Source: Desulfobacterales bacterium (GTDB taxonomy: Bacteria > Desulfobacterota > Desulfobacteria > Desulfobacterales > JAHEIW01). From it: a stretch of DNA of 18,480 nt. The stretch lies in NCBI GenBank assembly GCA_030145015.1, contig JAQYWI010000108.1:1-18480 (forward strand), written 5' to 3'. Under the pieces are notes generated by a model. That model was not told the origin of the DNA. It saw only the letters and a program-made list of their open reading frames with translations, and ran no database searches. Of this stretch, positions 6,905-14,677 are shown piece by piece. Both the position numbers and the translations under genes were made by a program. The first letter of the stretch is position 1. Each line of letters begins with the position of its first letter.

Positions 6905-7777
6905 CTAGCGGCTTAGCCCGATAAAGACAACACCCAATGCGATTAGAAGCGCTCCGATCAATCTCTGCCGGCGGTGGCCTTCTCCAAGCCATATGATTCC
7001 AAAAAACGCCGAAAAAACAATGCTTAACTCCCGGGCGGCCACGACATAGCTGACATTACTCATTTGCATCGCAAAAAGAATCAGCATGTAGGTAAACAAG
7101 ACCAGAAAGCCGTCGACCAGGATAGGCCCTTGGTTTGTCTGCCATTCCAATTTCAAAGCCTTCCTTTCTTTAATCAACACGTAGGGCGTCAACAAAAGCA
7201 GTGAAATGACAAACATCAAATAGATGTATACCGGTGGATGCACCGACTGGACACCCACCTTATCCACAAGTGAATACGCGGCAATTGTGCAACCTGTCAG
7301 CAGCGCCCAAATAGAGGCATTGCTGCGAATTGCCGCAAAGGGTTCAAATAAAGACTGCCAGGAAAAGGAACGCAAATGAATGAAATAAATCCCGATAACG
7401 ATCAAGGCGATACCGGCGATACCCGACGGACTCAGCTGTTCGCGCAATAAGATTACAGCAAAAATAGGCACTAAAAATGGCCCGAAACCCCGGGCCAGCG
7501 GATATGCCAGGGACAGATCACCGCGTTCATAAGAGCCGCCGACAAAGAAAAAATACAATGCATGCAATATGCCTGTGGCAATGATGCAGATCCAACCGAC
7601 GGTTGAAATTTCAATTGCGAAATAAAAATACAAAAACATGGGGGCATAAAGAATGCAGGCGATCAGGAGAAACCACCAGATGAAAACAATCTTATTACGG
7701 CTTTTCTTCGCCAGGTAATTCCAGAAAGCGTGTAAAAAGGCGGCGACGAGTACAATTCCCAGAGACATCCCGGTCAT
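6905..7777 (-). CDS. EamA/DMT-family membrane transporter
   Basis: A 290-residue hydrophobic protein with about ten membrane helices arranged as two EamA repeats, characteristic of drug/metabolite transporters. The first repeat runs from MSLGIVLVAAFLHAFWNYLA to GIALIVIGIYFIHL, the second from ALLTGCTIAAYSLVDKVG to GALLIALGVVFIGL. Each repeat ends with the typical G-A-L-I-x-x-G-V-x-x-I helix, and the first holds the ARGFGPFLVPIFA segment common in the family. Start ATG 7777 lies four bases after the stop of the HD gene, with GGGAG about 11 bases upstream; a longer frame reaching 7915 lies inside the HD gene and is unlikely. The substrate cannot be predicted. It is the last gene of the HAD-IIB, HD, transporter set. 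Confidence 0.84.
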   Translation of the reverse strand: MTGMSLGIVLVAAFLHAFWNYLAKKSRNKIVFIWWFLLIACILYAPMFLYFYFAIEISTVGWICIIATGILHALYFFFVGGSYERGDLSLAYPLARGFGPFLVPIFAVILLREQLSPSGIAGIALIVIGIYFIHLRSFSWQSLFEPFAAIRSNASIWALLTGCTIAAYSLVDKVGVQSVHPPVYIYLMFVISLLLLTPYVLIKERKALKLEWQTNQGPILVDGFLVLFTYMLILFAMQMSNVSYVVAARELSIVFSAFFGIIWLGEGHRRQRLIGALLIALGVVFIGLSR

Positions 7778-7781
7778 CTGG

Positions 7782-8393
7782 TTAAGTGCTCCCGGTTGAA
7801 AGTTGTGAACACAATTTCTGAAAGCTCGAAATCTCGCTGGAGATATCCAGGGCCGGGAGGTAATCGTTGAGATCATTCGGGGAAAAGGACAGGCTACTAA
7901 AAATCTGTTTCTCAAGTTCTCTTGTTTTTTCCCATATCAATTGGATCCGCTGCTTATGCTCCGGCTGACTGCCGTACCTTTCCATAATATAGTCCATCCG
8001 CTCTTCCAGCGGAACGATCAGATCGTGGCGCACCCGCTTGTCGGCATAATTGATAATCTTGACTTCTGCGAGACTTTTGTCTTCGGAATAGTCATCAAGA
8101 CGGACATGCTGCCTGACGAGATCGCCAACTTCCGGGTATCCTGAATCGGTTAAGTACTGCCCTCCGCTGAGGGCGTGGTTTTCCTCGGTTTTAATGCTGC
8201 GCGTCTTGGTGATATCATGAAGCAGGGCTGCAGCCTGAACGAGTTGTCTATCCAGATGAATCCCCTCTAATAAAAGATGATCCACCAGACAGGTGGCGAC
8301 ACGGCACACCTGAAGTGAGTGGGCCACGATGTTCTCAAGCATGTGCATTGTGCACATGAGCTGAAAGCAATCATTTTGGGATGGTATTTTCAA
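7782..8393 (-). CDS. HD-domain phosphohydrolase
   Basis: A 203-residue protein with a short HD domain. Candidate metal ligands are His25 in AHSLQV, the HD dyad His59-Asp60 in ALLHDITK, and Asp118 in NYADKRV. The N-terminal KIPSQNDCFQLM followed by MLENI matches the start of a common bacterial HD subfamily as I recall it, which supports the TTG start at 8393 over the internal ATGs at 8357, 8348 and 8342, despite a weak ribosome-binding site (GAGGG 12 bases upstream). HD proteins hydrolyse nucleotides or other phosphoesters; the substrate here is unknown. The gene sits 51 bases downstream of the HAD-IIB phosphatase gene and 4 bases upstream of the transporter gene, which looks like one transcription unit. 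Confidence 0.8.
   Translation of the reverse strand: MKIPSQNDCFQLMCTMHMLENIVAHSLQVCRVATCLVDHLLLEGIHLDRQLVQAAALLHDITKTRSIKTEENHALSGGQYLTDSGYPEVGDLVRQHVRLDDYSEDKSLAEVKIINYADKRVRHDLIVPLEERMDYIMERYGSQPEHKQRIQLIWEKTRELEKQIFSSLSFSPNDLNDYLPALDISSEISSFQKLCSQLSTGST
8340..8358. repeat. 19-base palindrome at the 5' end of the HD gene
   Basis: CATGTGCA-TTG-TGCACATG: perfect 8-base arms around a 3-base centre, spanning codons 12-18 of the HD gene. It codes for MCTMHM, so it may be incidental to coding, but its symmetry resembles a dimeric regulator site or a small RNA hairpin. Confidence 0.6.
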
Positions 8394-8444
8394 AGGAATC
8401 GATACCCTCGCCCCTCCCGACGTTAGAAAAAAATCGATCGAAAG

Positions 8445-9242
8445 TCATTTCGTTTTTTGAAGCAGTTGATCAACCATCTCGGCGAATCCAAATCCGCCCT
8501 CTTTTCGTGTTATCCAGGCCGGCTCATGTCCAATTTCTCCTTTAAACTTTGAAATATTGGCGACCCCGACCGAATGCGGGAAAAATTGAAACATGGGAAC
8601 ATCATTGGGCGAGTCCCCGATGAAAATGACCTCCTGTTTGACGGACACCAGATCATCCTTAAAGACTTCAGCAAATAGCATCCGGGTCATCGTAAGCTTA
8701 TCATATTCTCCAAACCAGCCGTTGACATGAATTGAGCTGATCTTTGCCCGGGCCCCGGCATTTTCAAAGAGTCGGACAATATCATCGACTTCTTTCTTTG
8801 TCAGCGGCGGAACATCTTCACAGTAATCGATGGCCAGATCGGCTTGACGATAGGCCTGATCAGCAGAGACGCGGCAGCCGGGGATTTTTTTTAGAATCTC
8901 GAATTTGAGTTTTTCCAGTTTTTGACGGTCTGCGTTGCGCTGGTCTTCGGTTTTAAAATAGCGCCGCTGCATTTTGCGCAGACCGTCATCATACCTGAAG
9001 TAAAAGGCGCCGTTTTCACCCACCAATCCGTCCACCGGCCACATGCGTGCAATATGATCGCACCAGCCCGCCGGGCGTCCGGTAATCGGAATGATACGAA
9101 TGCCCGCAGTTTTAAGACGCTCCATGGCAGCAAATACGACTGCCGGCAGGCGTCCATTCAGAGTAAGCGTATCATCGATATCCGCCAGGACATACCGAAT
9201 CATTTTCTTGAGATCTTCGGGAAACTTTTCAAAAGGCGTCAT
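8445..9242 (-). CDS. HAD-superfamily subfamily IIB phosphatase (sugar-phosphatase-like)
   Basis: A 265-residue HAD-IIB protein. Motif I is LADIDDTLT (Asp21, Asp23), motif II IPITGRPAGW, then the GENGA segment typical of Cof and sucrose-phosphatase-like IIB enzymes, a C2 cap (about residues 85-190), and motif IV IFIGDSPNDVPMF near residue 225. Candidate substrates in the family are sugar phosphates such as mannosyl-3-phosphoglycerate, trehalose 6-phosphate or sucrose phosphate. The start is uncertain: ATG 9242 is given, ATG 9203 (252 residues, directly before motif I) is equally possible, and a TTG at 9368 is unlikely because that site coincides with a TTGACA promoter element. It is the first gene of the set with the HD gene and the transporter gene. 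Confidence 0.82.
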   Translation of the reverse strand: MTPFEKFPEDLKKMIRYVLADIDDTLTLNGRLPAVVFAAMERLKTAGIRIIPITGRPAGWCDHIARMWPVDGLVGENGAFYFRYDDGLRKMQRRYFKTEDQRNADRQKLEKLKFEILKKIPGCRVSADQAYRQADLAIDYCEDVPPLTKKEVDDIVRLFENAGARAKISSIHVNGWFGEYDKLTMTRMLFAEVFKDDLVSVKQEVIFIGDSPNDVPMFQFFPHSVGVANISKFKGEIGHEPAWITRKEGGFGFAEMVDQLLQKTK

Positions 9243-9338
9243 TGTTTCGATAAGGGCTAATGCTGTTTTTTGATAAAGCCACGAAGCTGATTTTACCAGA
9301 TTATTGGATGAAAATTCCAATAAAGTTAAATAGAGTTT

Positions 9339-9368
9339 TGAATACAGAGATTGACTGGTGATTGTCAA
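9339..9368 (-). promoter_or_regulatory. Putative sigma-70 promoter of the HAD-IIB gene
   Basis: On the minus strand a consensus TTGACA (9363-9368) is followed after 18 bases by TATTCA (9339-9344). Transcription would begin near 9332, giving a leader of about 90-130 bases depending on which ATG is used. The -10 match is only moderate. Confidence 0.4.
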
Positions 9369-9405
9369 CAGGAAACAATGGTGTGGAAAGCATTTTATGA
9401 AACAT

Positions 9406-9483
9406 TTGACATTAACATTTCTCTCGGTTAAAGAGGCGGGATATAATGAATTTCGTTACAAATATATGTTTGCTAAAGGGAGG
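9406..9483 (+). promoter_or_regulatory. Putative promoter and ribosome-binding site of the DHH/GHMP kinase genes
   Basis: TTGACA at 9406-9411 is followed after 17 bases by TAAAGA (9429-9434), and a consensus TATAAT lies further down at 9442-9447 but has no good -35 at standard distance. Either could serve. GGGAGG at 9478-9483 is an excellent Shine-Dalgarno six bases before the TTG start at 9489 and settles that start. Confidence 0.45.
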
Positions 9484-9488
9484 TCAAA

Positions 9489-10703
9489 TTGCGAGAAGAA
9501 TTAATCAAGGCAATGGAAAATTCGATCCGGGAAGTTAACAAATTGCCCCACAAAACGGTTCAAATTTTTCACCATAACGACTCCGATGGCCTCAGTTCCG
9601 GCGCGATTCTCACCCGAGCTTTTGAAAGAGCCGGATTTAAAATTAACCGTTTCTGTCTGGAAAAGCCTTATCCGGCACTGCTTCAAAAAGTATATCAGCA
9701 GGAAGGCGGGCTAATCGTATTTGCAGATTTCGCCGGCCGCATTGCTCCGATCCTCTCGGACTTAAACCGGGGACGCAACCTGACCTTGATTCTTGATCAC
9801 CATGTGGCCGAGGCGGCTACCGATCCTAAAGTTCATAATCTTGACCCTGACCTTTACGGCCTAAAGGGCGATCGGGATATATCCGGTTCGACGACCTGCT
9901 ATCTTTTTGCACAAACCCTGGCTGCGGCGAATATTGATTTGGCTCACATCGCGGCAATTGGGGCGGTGGGAGATGAATTCTTTGTGGATGGATGTTTGGC
10001 CGGTGAAAATCGCGAAGTCACCCTGGAAGCGGTTAGCCAGGGAAAAATTGAAATCAGAAAGCATGAACACGGCGAGCGATACTTTCTAAATACAGCCGGC
10101 GGACCGATCGCCTGCGATGAATTCGGCGCCTATCTGGACACCCTGGGGGCAGCCGGATTTTACCAGAAAGGCCCGGATTTGGGCATCAAGGTCTGTCTTG
10201 AAGGGATAACACCCGAATCGGACCGGATGCTTGAAAAATTACAAATCGTACAAACCAAAGCGTTTGAAAAAGAAATTGCAAGGGTTAAAAATGATGCCCT
10301 TAAGAAGACACCCCACATTCAGTGGTTCCATGTTCAGGATCGTTTTGCACCGATGGGTGTCAAAATGATCGGGGTGTTTTGTGATAGGATTAAAAACGCA
10401 GACTACATCGATCCTCAGCGGTACCTGGCCGGTTTTCAGATCATCCCCAATGAGATACCGGGATTCGGTCCCATCCAATTTAACGATGTCAAAATTTCCA
10501 TGCGCGTATCAGCTCGAATGGAGGATGAAATCAGGGCCGGAAGAACATTGGGACTGGATATTTTGCTGCCCGAAGCAACCAATAAGCTTGGCGGTTTTTC
10601 CGATGCCTGCCACACGTTAACCGCTGCTACCACGGTGGCCATCGGCAAGGAAGAGCGGTTAATCGAGGAAATGGAAAAAATTCTCGATAAACAGGCAAAG
10701 TAA
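9489..10703 (+). CDS. DHH-family phosphoesterase
   Basis: A 404-residue DHH-superfamily protein. Motif I HHNDSDGLSSGAI (28-40) supplies His29, Asp31 and Asp33, FADF (Asp80) is motif II, and LDHH (Asp103, His104, His105) is motif III, the set that binds two Mn2+ ions. The C-terminal GGFSDACHTLTAA segment (about 368-380) corresponds to the DHHA1-type substrate-binding part. RecJ exonucleases, NrnA oligoribonucleases and c-di-AMP phosphodiesterases share this core. The length and lack of other domains resemble archaeal-style standalone DHH proteins more than RecJ. The TTG start at 9489 is supported by a near-perfect ribosome-binding site. The GHMP kinase gene follows after 41 bases on the same strand, suggesting co-transcription. 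The substrate is not predictable from sequence. Confidence 0.82.
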   Translation: MREELIKAMENSIREVNKLPHKTVQIFHHNDSDGLSSGAILTRAFERAGFKINRFCLEKPYPALLQKVYQQEGGLIVFADFAGRIAPILSDLNRGRNLTLILDHHVAEAATDPKVHNLDPDLYGLKGDRDISGSTTCYLFAQTLAAANIDLAHIAAIGAVGDEFFVDGCLAGENREVTLEAVSQGKIEIRKHEHGERYFLNTAGGPIACDEFGAYLDTLGAAGFYQKGPDLGIKVCLEGITPESDRMLEKLQIVQTKAFEKEIARVKNDALKKTPHIQWFHVQDRFAPMGVKMIGVFCDRIKNADYIDPQRYLAGFQIIPNEIPGFGPIQFNDVKISMRVSARMEDEIRAGRTLGLDILLPEATNKLGGFSDACHTLTAATTVAIGKEERLIEEMEKILDKQAK

Positions 10704-10744
10704 ATAAAACGATATTTTACCGAACTGATAGAGAGGAGGCTGCA

Positions 10745-11683
10745 ATGGGTAAAGGCACAGCGTTTGGGAAAACGATTCTGATCGGTGACCAATTTGTATT
10801 AAACGAGGTTCCGGCGATTGTCTCGGCCATCCCTTTTGAAACTTTGGCACAGGTGGAAAGACTGGACGAAGGCCAGGGCTGGGTCCTGGAGGACAACCGC
10901 AATGAGGTTCCGGGTTACAAGGAAAAGAAAAAGAAAGATCAGCTCGAATCCATCAATCATATACTCGAAGTGATGAAGATCGATGCCGAGAAGACCCCGA
11001 TTAAAATCACCTATGGCGGATCGCTGCTGGCCGGCAGCGGCGTGGGTGCCAGCGCCGCCAGTTGTGTCTCGCTGGCCCGCGCAATTAACGACGAATTCAA
11101 CCTGGATCTTTCGATAGAGGAGATCAACCACATCGGATGGGAAGGCGAATTCGCCTACCACGGTACCCCCAGCGGGGTGGATAATACGGCCTCAACCTAC
11201 GGCGGGATTATTTTCTACCGCATCATAAATGGCGAAAAGACTTTTGAGAAAATCCCGGTCAAAAAACCCATCGAGATCGTATTGGCCAACAGCGGCATAA
11301 CGGCCGACACCAAGCTTATGGATAATATTGTTAAAAAAAATCAAGAAGACGACCCGGAACTGTTTGTCTCACGCCTTAAAACGATTACGGGCCAGTCCCA
11401 CGAAATGAAGCAGGCCCTTGAAGCACATAATTTGGAACGCGTCGGGGCGCTCATGACGCAAAATCACAGCATTGTAAAAGCGATGGGGTATTCACACGAA
11501 ATACTCGATTACCTTTGCAAGCTGGGTCTTGAAAAGGGCGCCCTGGGCACAAAGGTCACCGGAGGCGGAATGGGCGGCTATATGAGTTCCCTGACTCCGG
11601 GCAAAGACCTCCAGGAAGCCGTGGCAAAAACCTTCGAAGATGAAGGGTATAAGGTTATCAGAGCCACAATCGGTGGAAGCTGA
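10745..11683 (+). CDS. GHMP kinase, mevalonate-kinase-like
   Basis: A 312-residue GHMP-family kinase most like mevalonate kinase. The ATP phosphate-binding loop is GSLLAGSGVGASAASC (92-107), followed by HGTPSGVDNTASTYGG (139-154), whose Asp146 corresponds to the catalytic Asp of mevalonate kinase, and the C-terminal glycine motif KVTGGGMGGYM (about 273-283). The N-terminal motif reads GKTILIGDQFVLN, where mevalonate kinases usually have GKVILFGEHAVVYG: Glu and His are replaced by Asp15 and Gln16. GAGAGGAGG lies upstream of ATG 10745. No other isoprenoid gene is in the window. Phosphorylation of mevalonate or of a related alcohol or sugar is possible; family certain, substrate moderate. Confidence 0.8.
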   Translation: MGKGTAFGKTILIGDQFVLNEVPAIVSAIPFETLAQVERLDEGQGWVLEDNRNEVPGYKEKKKKDQLESINHILEVMKIDAEKTPIKITYGGSLLAGSGVGASAASCVSLARAINDEFNLDLSIEEINHIGWEGEFAYHGTPSGVDNTASTYGGIIFYRIINGEKTFEKIPVKKPIEIVLANSGITADTKLMDNIVKKNQEDDPELFVSRLKTITGQSHEMKQALEAHNLERVGALMTQNHSIVKAMGYSHEILDYLCKLGLEKGALGTKVTGGGMGGYMSSLTPGKDLQEAVAKTFEDEGYKVIRATIGGS

Positions 11684-11698
11684 TGGAAGTGACCATCA
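11681..11698 (+). terminator. Possible weak terminator after the GHMP kinase gene
   Basis: TGATGG-AAGTGA-CCATCA forms a 6-bp stem that includes the stop codon, followed by TTTAATCTT. There is no clean U-run, so termination is doubtful. Confidence 0.25.
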
Positions 11699-12174
11699 TT
11701 TAATCTTAAAATCTATGGGTATTGTAATCTAAAATTTTAAAATGCTTTTTTCTCAAGTCCCGTTCATTATATATTCGTAAGTACAATAAATAACCTAAAA
11801 ACTTCGTATGGAATTATGGATTCATAGCCATCTACAATTCAGCCGAAGTGTGGGTTTCGTATGGCTAATATACAATTGCTTTCCATAATTTATCTGATAT
11901 TTTTTCTATATATTGTGTTCATTAGATCAGTAAATTTTCTCGATTGTGAGCGTAACTTGCAGCAAAACTTAACAATGGTGACATAAAAGTAATATCTCAA
12001 CAGGATTGGAGATTCCTGAACCTCGTGTAGTGTTTGCCGAAAAAATAAAAACCGCAGATTAATTCTTAGTGGACGTTGAAAATTTCCTGAAGGCGCAAAG
12101 CACTAATAGTCGAATTCCAGCGCTTATCACAATTCAACGCCGGATTGCTTTTCCTTTTGCACAGGCTGCCTGAG
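11699..12174. other. AT-rich convergent intergenic region
   Basis: About 475 bases between the ends of the GHMP kinase and HtrA-like genes. It holds short repeats such as TTCGTATGG (direct copies near 11806 and 11859) and ACTTCG/CGAAGT inverted around 11802-11850. I see no convincing gene or RNA. On the minus strand 12066-12174 stays open but in a frame that overlaps the HtrA-like gene. Confidence 0.5.
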
Positions 12175-13131
12175 TTAATTGTGGGCAGTGGAATGAACGA
12201 CAATATCCCGAATCTGAATGCCTTGGAGAATGCGCAGAGGCACATCAACGCCTGCTCTGCCAAGAGCCCAGACCTTTCGGTAAAAATCCGCCATCCCATG
12301 CACATCTTGTTTATTAACGGCAAGAATAATATCACCTGTCTTGATTCCGGCCTTTTCAGAGGGACTGCCTGATACAACGCGTTCTACAAATAAGCGCCCG
12401 TATAATTCTTGTGTCCTAACACCGAGCCAAGGTCGCAAAGGTAGATCGGAACTCCCTGAACGCTTCAAGTCGCTGAGAATCGGTTTCAACACATCTATGG
12501 GCACGAACATATTTGTTGGCATTACTCCCTGATCCGCAATCGTAAGCTGAGAAAACAAATACCCGATACCAACAAGGTGGCCATCGCTATTAATAAGAGC
12601 TGCACCGCTGAATCGTACAATCGGAGGCGCAGTAAATATAGCATTCTCCAGAAGATACTCCCATGGACCGGCAAATTCTTTCCGGGCAACCACTCTAACC
12701 CCCTGGACTGCGTCCTTGCTCCCATAGCTTGCAGCCAGAACCGGGTCACCCTCCTTGATTTCTGATGAACTGCCTAGCGGCATGGGTGTCACTTGCAGCG
12801 GCGAAGTTGCCCGCAGCAGACCAAAGCCGGTATTGCGGTCATAAGCGACAACAGTCGCAGTGACTGTTTTGTGGTCTTGTCCGACTATTTCAATTGTCTC
12901 AGCCTCAATCGTCTGAAAACCGATGGTGAGGATATGGCCGGTTTTATCAATGACAACACCACTTGCCACCCGATTGGTCCCAAATCTTTCTGCTGTGCGG
13001 GCATTTTCCGGCACCGAGATTCGAATCTCAACAATAGCATCCAGGACTTTTTCCGCGCTTTGTTCCGCGTGCACAGTAAATGAAAAGAAGGCTAAAATAG
13101 CGAAAAGAAAATTCAGGTAAATTTTTTTCAT
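12175..13131 (-). CDS. Exported HtrA/Deg-like protein with PDZ domain, probable pseudoprotease
   Basis: A 318-residue protein with a Sec signal peptide (MKKIYLNFLFAILAFFSF..., cleavage likely after VHA, residue 22), a trypsin-like S1C domain (about 30-215) and a C-terminal PDZ domain (about 235-315: WLGVRTQEL, GSPSEKAGIKTGDIIL). The fold is recognisable (ASGVVIDKTGHILT, FVPIDVLKPIL), but the triad is broken. The His position in the usual LTNNHVV is Phe72 (ILTIGFQ), the Asp position in DPRTDLAVL is Gly102 (DRNTGFGLL), and only Ser175 remains in FSGAAL, with the oxyanion glycine also changed. It is expected to bind peptides or act as a scaffold or chaperone in the periplasm rather than cut. Start ATG 13131 has AAGGAGGGAG directly upstream; a further in-frame start at 13158 is inferior. 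Confidence 0.82.
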   Translation of the reverse strand: MKKIYLNFLFAILAFFSFTVHAEQSAEKVLDAIVEIRISVPENARTAERFGTNRVASGVVIDKTGHILTIGFQTIEAETIEIVGQDHKTVTATVVAYDRNTGFGLLRATSPLQVTPMPLGSSSEIKEGDPVLAASYGSKDAVQGVRVVARKEFAGPWEYLLENAIFTAPPIVRFSGAALINSDGHLVGIGYLFSQLTIADQGVMPTNMFVPIDVLKPILSDLKRSGSSDLPLRPWLGVRTQELYGRLFVERVVSGSPSEKAGIKTGDIILAVNKQDVHGMADFYRKVWALGRAGVDVPLRILQGIQIRDIVVHSTAHN

Positions 13132-13291
13132 AACTCCCTCCTTTCGAGGGCAAATCATTAATACGTCAGATTTTGATAGTATCTTTCATGAACCCATCTC
13201 AAAATTAAGAGTTCATCTTGGAAGACAGAGAAAAAAAGTTCCAAAGGTGCTCTAAAGTTAGAAGTGCCTTGCCTAAAGTTGAGGAATTCTA

Positions 13292-13333
13292 CCCGTCGAG
13301 AGCCTCCCGTCGAGAGCCTCCCGTCGAGAGCCT
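13292..13333. repeat. Three tandem copies of a 14-base repeat
   Basis: CCCGTCGAGAGCCT occurs three times head to tail without mismatch (13292-13305, 13306-13319, 13320-13333). It is far more GC-rich than its surroundings and adjoins a second repeat block. Confidence 0.92.
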
Positions 13334-13359
13334 CTGGGTCGAACGACTGGGTCGAACGA
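13334..13359. repeat. Two tandem copies of a 13-base repeat
   Basis: CTGGGTCGAACGA occurs twice head to tail without mismatch (13334-13346, 13347-13359), immediately following the 14-base repeats. Both units contain GTCGA. Confidence 0.9.
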
Positions 13360-14019
13360 TCATATTTATAATAAGATGGAGCGAAGCGAAACCATAATTT
13401 TAGGCATTTTAGATCATTTTTAATTTTAGCTCATTTGTTGTTGTAAACCCCTATTTTATATGTTTAAAACTGTACGATCGGGTGTTAAATGCTTTTTTGA
13501 GATAAGTTCATATTATCGTCCAAATCAATGGATTGATTGAATGACTTGATTTTCATGCGAATCCACTTATAAGATCGGATATTGAGTGGCGATTCAGTTG
13601 GAAGTTATTTATGACAACCACTATTTATAATGTTTAAGAATGATAATCAAACCCATTGAATAATTGTCCTATTTTTTCGGCAATTCGAAAAAACAACTCT
13701 CAAAGCAACTGGAGTAGCTTTTCGCAGATTACTCCTGAAAATAAAAGATGTTGATATAAAAAACGATATGAATTTCAGATAATATAATCAATACGATAGT
13801 TGTTAATTTTTTGTTTTGGATCAGCAAAAGCATTGAAAAATACGGTTGTACAAAGTAATATCAGCCGACGATTGAAAACCAGGCAATTTTCTATTATACA
13901 ACCCGAATTCAGAAGCTGCTTCCAAATTTCCCATTCGTTGGTTTGCTGGGGTCTCTACGCCGGATCCTTTGCAAGCCCTAAGTTCGAATAACCAACCTTA
14001 TTTAGAAGAAAGTAATACG

Positions 14020-14652
14020 ATGATACTGAAAAGATGGTGTCTGATTGCGTCCGTGCCCATAGTGGCAAATCTCGTGATAACAGCTCCGCTTGTTTCAGCA
14101 GAGCTTCCCCGGGCTTTTAGGCAACAAAACGGGCTTCAGGACTACGTCCCGCCCGAGTGGTTTCTAAAGGGATACTTCATTGCCCGCGAAAAAAATCCAG
14201 GTTACGTTTTTGGACCGGTTCAGGATTTTGTAAGGGCGCTTGGTGGCATAACTACGTGGTTGATCGAAGATATGGAGTTAGAGCGCCTCAAGGCAGCCTC
14301 TGCAGACGGAAAGAAAATCGAATATTCGATGTTTCTTGAAGCGGTTTCATCTGATCGCACGGAGTACTGGGTTTTCGTGGTGCTACCATATGAAAGCGCG
14401 CAGGCGTGGTACAATGCGAGGCGGGCCTATCATGGAGGAAAGGCCAAGGGCTATTACGGGAAAACTCGAGGTGAGCTTGAACGCGCATTGAGCCAAGGGC
14501 TTAACATTAAGGCTGAGCTCCGCTTCTGGATAGAAAACGGAGAGACCAGCCTGCAGGCTCCCGAGGGCGTGATCATGGGCAGATACAAATTCCAGCCGGT
14601 TTTCGACCTCGGCACGGGTCGCCGTCTAGACCCAGCACCCAGGACCAAGTAG
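14020..14652 (+). CDS. Exported protein of unknown function
   Basis: A 210-residue protein I do not recognise. It begins with a signal peptide (MILKRWCLIASVPIVANL..., likely cleaved after LVSA, near residue 27). The mature part is rich in aromatic residues (PPEWFLKGYF, TEYWVFVVLP, SAQAWYNARRAYHGG) and has no further membrane helix and no clear enzyme motif. I chose ATG 14020 because it places the signal peptide at the N terminus; an upstream TTG at 13969 would add 17 residues that do not fit. The ribosome-binding site (AGAAGAAAG) is weak. It lies 25 bases upstream of a Tat-exported aldo/keto reductase gene, so it may be an envelope partner of that enzyme. The function is unknown. Confidence 0.7.
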   Translation: MILKRWCLIASVPIVANLVITAPLVSAELPRAFRQQNGLQDYVPPEWFLKGYFIAREKNPGYVFGPVQDFVRALGGITTWLIEDMELERLKAASADGKKIEYSMFLEAVSSDRTEYWVFVVLPYESAQAWYNARRAYHGGKAKGYYGKTRGELERALSQGLNIKAELRFWIENGETSLQAPEGVIMGRYKFQPVFDLGTGRRLDPAPRTK

Positions 14653-14677
14653 CTGAGTATCATATGAGGTATAAATC

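Larger units (their letters stand above)
13132..14019. other. Long AT-rich divergent intergenic region
   Basis: An 888-base gap between the divergent HtrA-like gene and the exported-protein gene. It contains the two tandem-repeat blocks at 13292-13359, AT-rich sequence with no credible gene, and a consensus TATAAT at 13783-13788 on the plus strand lacking a clear -35. A 63-codon frame at 13800-13991 has no ribosome-binding site or family features. The size suggests regulation or remains of lost genes. Confidence 0.55.

Noticed and set aside
7778..7915. Longer transporter gene starting at 7915
   Set aside because: The extra 46 residues overlap the HD gene and are not membrane-like; ATG 7777 starts directly before the first membrane helix.
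9243..9368. TTG start at 9368 for the HAD-IIB gene
   Set aside because: No ribosome-binding site, and the TTG is part of a TTGACA -35 element with a -10-like TATTCA 18 bases on.
12066..12377. 103-codon gene overlapping the end of the HtrA-like gene on the same strand
   Set aside because: Most of it is an alternative frame of a clearly real gene, with no ribosome-binding site.
13292..13359. CRISPR array
   Set aside because: The repeats are directly adjacent 13- and 14-mers with no spacers, and no cas gene is near.
13800..13991. Small gene of 63 codons in the divergent gap
   Set aside because: No ribosome-binding site, no family features, AT-rich chance frame overlapping the region before the next gene.
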